A DNA stretch of 64,000 bases, from assembly GCA_900095095.1 (NCBI GenBank), contig FMBT01000488.1:1-64000 (forward strand), read 5' to 3'. The notes below the pieces were generated by a model, which saw nothing but the letters and a program-made list of their open reading frames with translations, did not search any database and had not been told where the DNA came from. Each line of letters starts with the position of its first letter. Position 1 is the first letter of the stretch. This DNA is from Fragilariopsis cylindrus CCMP1102. Lineage: Eukaryota; Bacillariophyta; Bacillariophyceae; Bacillariales; Bacillariaceae. Shown here one piece after another: positions 30,600 to 41,700 of the stretch. The translations under genes and the position numbers were made by a program.

Positions 30600-31704
30600 A
30601 TATAATGTTAATAGAATACCGTAATTCATATTTTAAAGTAATGGTATTAAAAGTAACATATATAAATAAAGAAGTAGTGATTTGATAATATGAGTAATTA
30701 TAAGCTCATACGTCTACACTGTAACAGTTCTTAACTTTTAGAGATGCCTCCATTGATATTCTATCGTATTGGAAGCAATCAAGTTACTACTACAAATGCA
30801 AAGTATAGTTGCGATTGAATGAAAGATCTCTTTAAACAAAGCAGCAATGGATCAATGGCCCACGGTACTCATTTCAAGCAATGGCTCAACGGCCAACGGT
30901 ACCTCTACTAAGTGTATTAATAGGGCTAAGGCGTGACTGTACTCATTTCGGTGCAAATCTTTTCTATCGCGTGTTTTGTTGCGTTACCGGTAGAACGCAT
31001 GCCATACAAGCGCGTTAAAGAAAAAGGATCATTTAAGACTTAAATAAACCTCACATTGCTTTGTTTTAGTCTCCTGTAAGTACCTTCCTATTTAAAAGTG
31101 AGTTTTACTATTGCCCCCTCTTATTACTACAGCAATTAAAGCTGTTTGCCTTGCCCGTACTAGTAGCTTACAGATATTGTGTAGCGACAAAAAATATTTC
31201 TAATTCGGCAATACAAATTCTACGTGTCGAAGAACACTAAAATCAACAGCCTAGTAACAGCAGCAAAAAAAGAACAAGAGAACAAGAGAACAACCACACA
31301 TAAAAATGTAATTAATGTATCAAAATCAGTTAGGAAACGAATTGTGCGAAAAAGAAGAAATTGGGAATTTCATTTCTATTTAGAGCTCACTAAATTCATT
31401 CATGTAAATAGATTAGAACACATACATCGCAAACAAACTTACTGCTTTATACACAACCTCGTACTACTACCTCTCTTATTTCCGATACAACAATAGAATA
31501 AAACCCTACGTCCTCTTCCATCGTATGGGATGCGTCGCCTGCACTTGTTCGAACACAAAACGAAGAGAACCAACACAATAATCACATCATTTCGTAAAAA
31601 CAAAACAAAAAAGCTGTATCTCTTGAATAAAAAGGGGGGAGTCATACAAAATAACCTGACTACCATACCGTGTGCCCGTCGTCTTTTTTACATCAACACA
31701 AATT
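30600..31704. other. Intergenic: no gene seen
   Basis: A short imperfect duplication (CAATGG.TCAA.GGCC.ACGGTAC) lies at about 30847-30895. Other open frames are short and featureless. The methyltransferase start is assigned at its right end. Confidence 0.4.
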
Positions 31705-34700
31705 ATGATTGTGCAGTCGTCATCCAAGGCAGCAAGTGCAAGGGCAAGTGCTACTACTACGGGCATCCGTAGTACTAGTACAAGTAGTACTAATGATAGT
31801 GCTACTAGTGCTAGTGCTAGTGCTAGTCGAAGTAATGTTATTGATTTACTTCATGTAGATTTTTCAGCAATGGACAAGATTACTGTATCACCTTATGAGG
31901 GTAATCAATGTGCTGAATTGAATGAACCACTTTTTGAACATATTAAATCATTAATGAAAAGTGTTGAAAGTGTTGACAATGATGACACCGAAAATGAAAA
32001 TGAAAATGAAAATAATAATAATTGCAACAGCAGCAGAAGAAGAAGAACAAAGAAACAGGATACGTTTCGTCCCTCTGCCACAGCTATACAAGTTTTTGGA
32101 CGTGGAGATAAAAAGCAGGCAGAAATTATGCTTAAAACAATTCATAACATAAAGGCATCAGGAATGTTATATGGATGCAGTTGGCGCGATGATGGGATTA
32201 TTCATAGTGAGGAGTGTGGTACATTAAAAGATAAAGAATTACTGTTGTTGTGTATACAAGATTATCGTTTAGCACGTATAACAAATAGTAAATCTGGTGA
32301 ATTAAACAGGATAATTAAAGATTTGAGTCTATGGACAACATTCGTTCATACACTTTCAGAATGGAAGTTAACAATAGCATATCCAAATTTAGCTAGATAC
32401 TTCTCCCAAAGAAAATCAAAGATACAAATGTTCAAAAATTATTGTTCTAATGGCAAAGAATGTCTACAATGTTTAAAAATAATTGTATTTATTGTTCGTA
32501 CTAAGATGTGTATGGAAAGATTACCACATTGGGTAAGTGAGGTTTTGTTCCTGTCAAATAGTATATCATCTATATCACTTTCCAAACAAAACAAATCTAA
32601 CATCATTTTGATTTTCTTTCTATTCGTACTTTGTTGTTAGGATAATTTCCTTTTTCTAGTTGATATAATGGACATGGCTAATACAGCAACTAACAACAAT
32701 AGTAGAAACGAAGCATCGCCGTCATACAATCGATCGTCGTCAACATTAAAAACTAAGATACATGCTTGTTTTCAAATTTTGGAAAATATTATTATTTTAT
32801 CTAATGAAAGGAATGATAAGCTCAGATCAAGTCTTGATCATTGTTCCGCTATCATATCAAATAGCAAAAATACCGCAAAGAACAGCAAAATTCAAGATCA
32901 AAATCAATTGTCTGAATATGAATTAAAAAATATCCGCAATCGTGAACGTAATAACCGACACGCTGAAAGTTTTGGATTTGGGGGAAGAAAAAAAAAAGGC
33001 AACAGTGGAAGCGGTAGTGGAAGCGGTAGTGGTAGCGGTAGTGGTAGCGGCAGTGGTAGTAACAACAAGAAGCAAGAGTCGCCTGTCCACGCTGTTTCGG
33101 CAACATCAACGACGCCGCCATCTACACAGCCACGACGAACCAAGCAACGAACCACCAATGAGATTGAAATTGTACCACCAAAAGAATTACAGTCTTATAA
33201 CAAATTACCACCCAATTCAGATAAAGCTGAAGAATATGCTTTTGTTGGTGATGGTGAGAGACGGAAACGCAAAGTGCCGGATACGTTTGTTGCAGAAACG
33301 AGTCAAGACCATAACTCTAAAAGAAACAAGAACAAGCACGGCAATTACAATAACAAAATTAATTCCAACTTAACATATAAAGAAAGGACTCAAACACGAA
33401 TTGGTAATGACGACGAGGACGGTAGCAACAACAACAGCAACAACAATATGGTGATCAAAAAAGGATTTAAGTTCCAAAAGTCCTTCATGATGATTTATGA
33501 CGGAAAGGTTATCTCCGATGAACCGAAATGGGTGTACAATTCGGATTTGGAAGACGACGAGCTAGTATGGGAAGTGAGATATTCCGATGGTGATGAGGAA
33601 ATGTTGACAGAGTTAGAATTGGAAAAACTTGTAGCAGAAACTGCAGCTAAATCGTCATCTGATGGACTCAGTTTAGTTGATGACAACACCTACAGCAGCC
33701 TGCATATAACAGATCCAACAGCAGTGGAAAACTACGAAGATGCTAAGCAGGACTTATGTCATCGTTCGAGTTTGCAAGAAGAAGAAGTCGTAGCTGCTTT
33801 GAAGACAATGAGGCCACCGTATTGTTTGAATACAGCCATCAAACTCATTATGAAAGCAAGAGATCATGTAGAGAACGACGTCACTTACCATGATCCATGT
33901 GGACGGAAATTACGTATGTTGGAATTGTTTTCCGGATGTTCTATAGTATCAGAGACATTTAATTCATTAGGGTGGAGTGTCCGTTCAGTCGATAATGATC
34001 ACATTTCTCGGGCTAGCCATAAAGTGGACTTTATGCAACTTAATTGGACTGATATTGGTTACATCCCGGACTCTATCTGGCTGTCCCCACCATGTATCAC
34101 GTATACTAAATTAACAGCAGGATTCCATCGAGATCCAAAACGAGATGAATACGCTAAGACTCCACAAGCTTTGCTTCATGACCGATTGTTGGCTCGAATT
34201 CGGTGGATATTGAAATGGATGATACAGAAAAAGCCACATATGATTATAGTGATCGAAGTAAGTGTAGTATCGTTCCAGATTTTTTCTTCCTGTTATCGTA
34301 ATTTACTCACGCAATATTATTATCTATTTCTGTAATAGAATCCCGTTGGACTCCTGTCCAAGATGCCTTTAATGAATTTGATAGCAAAAGATTTGAATCT
34401 TCGAAGTACCACAGTGCATTACTGTACTTTGGGTAGACATGATCAAAAACCGACAAATTTGTGGACGAACGTAAGTGCTAGTGTTGGAGTGTTACCTTTT
34501 GCAACTATTAGTAGCTATAACGTTAGTGTGACACCTTCAGCTAATACTTGATTTTATTCCCCATCCACGATATAATTGTTTGTCTCCTATCAATTCTTAG
34601 GATAATAAACTGATTGGTGCCTTGTCACCTTTTATATGGTACGTTAATTGTTTTTGTGGACGTGTGAAGAATGGAAACATCGAATAATGCCAAATATATA

Positions 34701-35081
34701 TCTTTTTATATTCTGTTTTCAACAAACCCCATCTCTTTTTTCTCACCTTACCTATCATTCTTTTTATCTTTCTTTGTTCTCATACCTTCGTGTCTCTTCA
34801 CGTAACGTACACGTATAAATAATAGCAAACCCGAGACCTGTAGAAATCACAAGAAACATCCACCGGGAGTGCGTGATAACAAAAGATTCAACGCAGCTGC
34901 TATTCCAAAAGCGTTGGCCGAGATCGTTGCCGAAAGCGTACATTGTACGTTTTCTGTTAACGACAAATGCATTCGTCGGACAACAAACGAACCTGAAATT
35001 ACAGCAGATCAGATTGAAGAGTTTAACAAGACGATGGGAAAAGATTATGAATTAGAATCAGCAGACGATGACGACGAATGA
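31705..35081 (+). CDS. Cytosine-C5 DNA methyltransferase with Tudor-like module, five exons
   Basis: Exons: 31705-32532, 32641-34257, 34339-34470, 34601-34638 and 34826-35081. All junctions are GT-AG and in phase, giving about 956 residues. The catalytic core is compact. Motif I is MLELFSGCSIVSETFNSLGW (about 702-721). Motif IV is WLSPPCITYTKL with the catalytic Cys at about 761. Motif VI is split by intron 2 as IE|NPVGLL. The C-terminal helix is AAAIPKALAEIVAE. No separate target-recognition domain fits between motifs VI and the end. This layout, with ENP-x-G, resembles small phage-type enzymes more than DNMT1/3/5. Upstream, residues about 549-609 (WEVRYSDGDEEMLTELELEKL) resemble a Tudor-like fold, preceded by a Gly-Ser repeat. 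The N-terminal exon holds an unknown region (residues about 120-275). A start further upstream would need a non-ATG codon. Confidence 0.82.
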
Positions 35082-35344
35082 GTGGGCGAGTAGTTGTTTT
35101 TCGTTCGATCCTGCCTCCAATTGTTCATTCACACTAACTTAGAGGCAACAACACACATTAACTTTTGTTTTCGTGAGAAATAGTGTTTTTAATTTACTAT
35201 TTTTTAAATCCAAAAAAATGTAACTGGTTATAATGTAATTAATAATCCCCAAAATTAGCATAGAGGGGCCCCCGACAATAAAATGCATTTGAGGAAGCAA
35301 AAATATCTTTGGGGACAAAATAGCCCAAAATTAATTCTCAATAT

Positions 35345-35540
35345 AAAAACTAAATCATACCCAAAATTTTACTAGTATTTGTTAGTGTAGTATATAATAA
35401 CAACTTTAGCATCAAGTATGTAAACCTAAATAATAATTTTTTTGGAAAATTAAACTAAGAAGTTAACAATTGACCTATTGGATAGTCTTGTTAGCCTACT
35501 GGTATCTCGCAATGTAGGCTCACACACAGCACACATTTTA
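35345..35540. repeat. Left end segment of island B, inverted copy of 19040-19267
   Basis: It shares with island A, in reverse complement, the blocks listed for that island. It is AT-rich with no coding potential. Its position directly before the satellite array suggests it is an end of the repeat unit. Confidence 0.85.
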
Positions 35541-35574
35541 GGGATATAAAATGTATGTGTACGTACGCAGAACA

Positions 35575-36845
35575 AAATATCTCATTTGAAAGTGTTGCAA
35601 ATGAAAAGATTAGATGGATTGGGTGCACTAGCATCAGCATGGTGTATTAGAGCATTGCCTTTGCATCCTATAACTTTTTTGCTGCTGTGGTTGAGGAATA
35701 AAGTTTGTTTTGCTAATGTGGTAGGCACAAAAACAACAAGATTTTCAATCAAATTGAACGACAAAAAATCTCATTTGAAAGGGTTCCATAAGTCAACATC
35801 ACATGAGTCAGGTACACAAGCATTAACATAGTGTACTAGAGCATTGTGCTTGCCTCCTACCACTTTTCTGTTCCTGTGGTTGAGGAATAAAATTCATTTT
35901 GCATTTGTGGCAGGCACACAAAGAAAAAATCATGATTTTTGGTCAGAAATGAACACAAAATATCTTATCTGAAAGGATTGCAGAGGACAACACCAGCTGG
36001 GTCAGGTGCACAAACTTTCACATATTGTTCTAGAATATTGTTTTTGCCTCCTACCACTTTTCTGTTCCTGTAGTTAAAGAATAAAGTTGGTTTTGCTGTT
36101 GTTGCACCCACACAATGAAAATATCAAGATTTTAGATCAGAAATAATGAACCACAAAATATCTCATTTGAAAGGGTTGCAGAGGACAACACCAGCTGAGT
36201 CAGGTGCACAAAAATTCACTTAGTGGACTAGAGCATTGTGCTTGCCTCCTACCACTTTTCTGTTCTTGTGGTTGAGAAATAAAATTCATTTTGCTGTTGT
36301 TGTGGAAGGCACACAAAGAAAATAACATGATTTTGGATAAGAAATGGTCACAAAATATTTCATTTGAAAGGGTTGCAGAGGACAACACAAGCTGAGTTAG
36401 GTGCACAAACTTTACATAATGGACTAGAGCATTGTATCTGCCTCCTACCACTTTTCTGTTCTTGTGGTTGAGAAATAAAATTCATTTTGCTGTTGTTGCA
36501 CGCACACAAAGAAAATAACAAGATGTTGGATCAAAAAAAATGAACCACAAAAAATCTCATTTGAAAGGGTTCCATAGGACAACACTAGCTGGGTCAGGTG
36601 CACAAACTTTACATAGTGGACTAGAGCATTGTGTCTGCTTCCTACCACTTTTCTGTTCTTGTGGTTGAGGAATGAAATTCATTTTGCTGTTGTTGCACAC
36701 ACACAAAGAAAATAACAAGATTTTGGATCAAAAATAATGGACCACAGAGAATCTCATTTGAAAGGGTTCCATAGGACAACACTAGCCGGGTCAGGCGCAC
36801 AAACTTTCACATAGTTCACTAGAATATTGTGCTTGCCTCCTACCA
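35575..36845. repeat. Satellite in island B, about 6.5 units of 190-200 bases
   Basis: The word CTCATTTGAAAG or a close variant recurs at about 35580, 35770, 35962, 36162, 36358, 36558 and 36752. Each unit continues with a GGACAACAC-type block, then GGTGCAC, CTAGAGCATTGTG, CTTGCCTCCTACCACTTTTCTG and GTGGTTGAGGAATAAA. The monomer and its orientation are the same as at 18300-18760. A further partial unit lies at about 37209-37260, between two larger duplicated blocks. Confidence 0.92.
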
Positions 36846-37665
36846 TCCCTGGTGGTTCATCATCACTTCACTAAAGTAATTCTGATTAGTTTGGTTATTG
36901 GAATAGGAAACATCTTTGAATAATAAGATGAATAACTTCTCTTTAGGTTCTGGAACCAGCATGGTGCACCAAAATACCACCCAGTCATCCATCTCATACC
37001 CATAGGGGATGAACCAAGGGTCATGATCCCTCATACTTACCTTATTATTGCCTCCAGAACACAAACATTGTATTTTGGCCAACATGTCATATTTCCATGC
37101 CCAAAAGTACAATTTAGAAATTGGCTGCCACAACATCAAAAAAAGGAATTGGACCATGGTTTGAACACCCATATACCTTTCATATATGCATATGGTCAAA
37201 ATACACCAACATATCTCATTTGAAAGGGTTGCAGAGGACAACATTGTATTTCCCTCCTACAATTCCTGGTGGTTCATCATCACTTGACTAAAGTAATTCT
37301 GATTGGTATCATTTTTATCTCACAAATTCTTCAGTGGAGTTTGGTTATTGGAATATTGAACAACTTTGAATGGTAAGATGAATAACTTCTTCTTAGGTTC
37401 TAGAACCAGCATGGTGCACCAAAATACCACCCAGTCATCCATCTCATACCCATAGGGGATGAACCAAGGGTCATGATCCCTCATACTTACCTTATTATTG
37501 CCTCCAGAACACAAACATTGTATTTTGGCCAACATGTCATATTTCCATGCCCAAAAGTACAATTTAGAAATTGGCTGCCACAACATCAAAAAAAGGAATT
37601 GGACCATGGTTTGAACACCCAGATACCTTCCATATATGCATATGGTCAAAATACACCAACAATAC
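36846..37665. repeat. Near-identical direct duplication of about 370 bases in island B
   Basis: Copies are 36846-37209 and 37265-37663. From CAGCATGGTGCACC to ATGGTCAAAATACACC they differ at only a few positions over about 260 bases. The second copy has about 30 extra bases near 37302-37335. The minus strand carries an open reading segment in each copy (HDPWFIPYGYEMDDWVVFWC), probably from an unclassified transposable element. I do not recognise the family and treat both as fragments. Confidence 0.85.
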
Positions 37666-38775
37666 TTGGACCATTTGCCATATTGGTGGTGTAGTGGGGT
37701 GGGGAACAATAGAATAGACATGCAATTACCCAAAATGCACACGTTGCAAACATATTTTAGATGCTACAGCGCCCATACCAGGTATGCTGAGTCCCAGATA
37801 AAATAGGTAGGAATCAACCTAACTCATAAAAGGTATGGATTCTATCATTGCTTTAGGTAACCATACATACATGTGAAGTGTTACAGGTCAAAACCCATTG
37901 CTATTAAAACACACAATGTCTCTATGTGCCAAGTGCGCATGTAATCAAGGCCGTGATGCACCATCAATACAGACCTAATAACCTTGTAAGATTATATGGA
38001 GCTCATCATTATATCTATGGGTACAAGGTCCAACTATTCCTTAGGGCTGTAGGGAGGTTAGGAAGGTGTCAGGGTGTGCTAAGCCCAAAAAAGGGCCATT
38101 TAGGCCCCAAAACAGGTTTTCCCCATTTAGTGCCCATATCAGCATGGTCCTGCACATAGCTTGCCAAGTTACTATTCTTTTTGGAGTATATGGTCAACCC
38201 CATGTGCTTACTTTGAGACAATTCATCTTTTTAGTGTGAACTAGGTCACATACCCCCCCTCCCCCCCCCCCCCCCCAATGGGCCATTATCCCATGTCCTA
38301 GGCTGCATCACACCCTTTACCACCTTCCAGTATGAAGAACACATACCTAGCGCCCCAAAGTCCGGTCCAGGTATCCACCCTATGCCTTTCAAACTCAGAT
38401 TATACCATCTGATTGTGACTTTATACATGTTAGAATTGGTTAGAATGCCAGAAGGTGGAGTGGTACATGCAGCAAGTACCACAGGACATGATTTAGTAGT
38501 GTTTCGCGTTATTTAAAATATAAAAACTAACAAGTCTCTCCTTTGACTAGAAATTAATTTTTGAATCTATTATTGATTAAAAAGCCTGAAAAAGTTAAAG
38601 TGTGTTCAAAAACGTTAAAGTGCTTTGCCTGTACTTCATGAAATACACTATAGACAGCGAATTCGCCGCTCGTCTACCTAAATATTTCTACATATTAAAA
38701 TTGTATTTCATATATAGATGTTTACATTATTAGCTTCATGCTTACGAACATGTTACTGTAGTTCCATTCTTGCTA
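37666..38775. other. Right part of island B: no gene; one long C tract
   Basis: A block at 38085-38135 matches island A (18850-18900, word CCAAAACAGG). At 38252-38276 there is a pyrimidine run with about 17 consecutive C, unusual in this AT-rich DNA. The right border of the island is not clear; ordinary flanking sequence resumes by about 38500. Confidence 0.5.
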
Positions 38776-41700
38776 TCAAAAAACATACGAGCCTTTTCTT
38801 TTTTTTTTCCTCGAAATTTTCGCAATGAATTTCGGGGAGAGTTGCCTCTTTTTGATGATATCATCAAATTTTGGATCGTCGTTTTCATCATTTGAAGAAA
38901 ATTCAAATACAGCAGCGCGACCGCTACTTATATCGATGGATCGATTTGGTGTGTGTCCATTATTATAATCTCTTTTCTTTTTCCTAGAAGAGGCAGGACT
39001 GCTGTATCTAGAAGTAGATTTGGCGGTACGTGCAGTAGCGGATTGTGGAGGATCAAATGGACTATCGATGTCACAATCAGTAGACCACGGTGTACGGGGA
39101 ATCTTTTTGTTGCTCTTTGTATTTGTTTTTCTATCTTCATCATCGGACGATGAGCTACACAGCAAATCACGCTTTCGTGTAGAATCCATGGGCTCGTATT
39201 TATTTGCTTTCTTCGTGGCCCTCTTAGTAGTTAATTTGGACCTTTCGCTTGGTGTCGAGTGATCAAATTTCGACAATGAAATCGATTTTGAAGACTTTGC
39301 GGAAGAAGATGGCGGTGCAAGCCCTGATATTTTTCGACGAGACTTGGGTGTCAGCTTTTTTATACTGCGCTGATTATCGTTATCTCTACTAGAAGAATGG
39401 TGCTTCTTCGTCTGTATCTGCTGTTGATCTTCGTCTTCGGAGGTCATCGATAAGTTTTGATGATGTGAATTAGAAGCACGATGGTGGTGCTTGTGACGCG
39501 TTTTCTGATCTGATTTTTCGTGGTAGTAGTCATCGTCGTCGTTGGAAGAGTCGCCACCACGCTTCGAATCGGAGCTAATTGTTCGCTTTGTTGAATTCGC
39601 TTTACGAGTGCGATTTCTTGATGATGAACTAGGCTTAGAACGATCCTGTTGTCGACGTCGTCCTGAATCATTTTTCGAGTTTCTAGTTTTGGATGCTGCT
39701 TCTTTTTCTCCCGCATCTGATAATGAGTCACAACGATTATTGTGGTGTTGTTGTTTTTCTTTGCGGTGACTAATCCCATTGCTACTACCTCGGTCATCAT
39801 CAGTCCATTCCTGCTCTTGGGATGACTGATCTTTTTGATGACGATGATTATGAAGTGAATCGTCATCGACATTATAGCGACGTTGATGAGGATATGGTGG
39901 AGGTCGTTGTCGTTTTTGCTGCTGATCTTTCTGTCTTCGTCGTCTCTTCTGTTGCTGACGGTCATCAGAACCGTTACCGTGATTTTCTTTCTCTTCCGTA
40001 ACTTCGCGTTGTTTGGTTTTCTTTTTTGTTTTGTCGGCGTCGCGTGGATTATTATTTCTGTTCGCTCGGTGATTCGATCTGCTAGTAGTATCACGTTCAT
40101 TGCTACTGGAATTATCTTCATCGTCAGTATGACCACAGTCTATCTCGATTATTTCATCATACGTAGATCGAGAACGACGGTCACGTTTGCGATTCTGCTC
40201 TTTCTTCTGCTCCCGCTCTTTCTGCTCTATTTTTTGTTGTCGTTTCAACTCACGTTTCCTGTATGCTTTTGCGAGAGATGGTGGCGAATCTTCCTCCTCA
40301 CTACTGGTGGCGGCTTCGTTGTGTCTTTTTTGATTGACCCGAGCTTTATTCTCATTTTCCGAATCACTACAACTGCTGTTACTATCGTATTTATTATTAG
40401 CACCACCCAACGGCGCCGTCTCCTCCACGTTGTTTCTATAGTTGTCGTTGTGTCTTTTCGTTGTGATCGACGAGAAATTTCTGGCGACTTTATTTTTTAC
40501 CGGTGATCCATCCTTCAGTTTTCCTGAAGTAAATATCGATAAAGCTTGGTATTTGTTTTTATGCTGAATTGGTTTTGGACGTTGTGCAACAACAGCAGAA
40601 CGTTTTACATTGTGTTTTTTAGGTAACATACTATTTTTCGTATTTTTCTTTCGGTTCTCAAAATCTAAATACAATGGAGGTGTTGGTGGCGATGCATTTA
40701 TCAACGGTGACGACCCTCCCGGAGATTGAGACGATTTTGTTCTTCTGTTGTTGTTGTTGTTGTTGTTTTTGCTGTGGCTATTACTACCAGTATCTGTATT
40801 GTACTTCGTCAACGATAATAGACTATTACTACCACTTTTGTTGTTGTTGTTATTATTGTCGCCACTGCTATAGTCGTCATCGTCATCGTCATCGTCATTG
40901 ATGCTTCTGCTACGGTTTCTTCGCAATTCTTCTTGCCGTTCTTTTCTTTTACGAGTATAAGTGTCGATATCGCTATCGCTACTATCTTCGAGATTGTCAC
41001 TATCATTTCTAGTATTATGTATCTTCGTCGAAGTAGATACCTTCTTGTTGCTACTGCTGCTGTTTGAGGTATGATTCTTACTATTCTTTGGAAGAGGAGG
41101 TCTACCACCATTTCCTATTATGCTACCACCGGGAATAATAGGACTGCCACGTTTTCGATGTTGTTTTCTTTGTCTTTGTTGTAGTTGCTGATCTCTTTTC
41201 ACACTACTACTTTTTGCCGTCGTCGCTGTTGACCCACCATTGATGTTACGATAACGCTTTTGTTGGTGCTGATGATCGTGATCCTCATCGGAAGAAGAAT
41301 CTAGATCGTCAAAGTTTTTGTCATTTAATCCATCGACGTCAATAACATTATCCTTCGAAGTGGCCGGATCTTTCTTGTTTGAACAACGAGTTGACGATGT
41401 GGTGGGTGATGGTGATCGGACGGTGGTTCCTCTTAACGATTTCAACAAATTATTATTGTTTTGTTGTGGATGAGAAGATGTTTCTTTACTTGTTCTGTTT
41501 TTAGAATGATCAGAAGAACTATTTCCGTTCTGACCGTTATTCAAAATGGTTGATGCTGATGCTGATAGTGATTTTCGTTGGTGTGGTGATTCTCTCAAAA
41601 GAAAATCATCATCGTCATCGCTACTTGAATCAGAATCATCTAAATTTAATATATCTTCATCATGCCGTGCTTTTTCAGCATTCCCCGCAACAGTTGTCAA

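Noticed and set aside
31705-35081. Methyltransferase as part of a restriction-modification system
   Set aside because: No nuclease gene is adjacent, and the gene has spliceosomal introns and a Tudor-like module.
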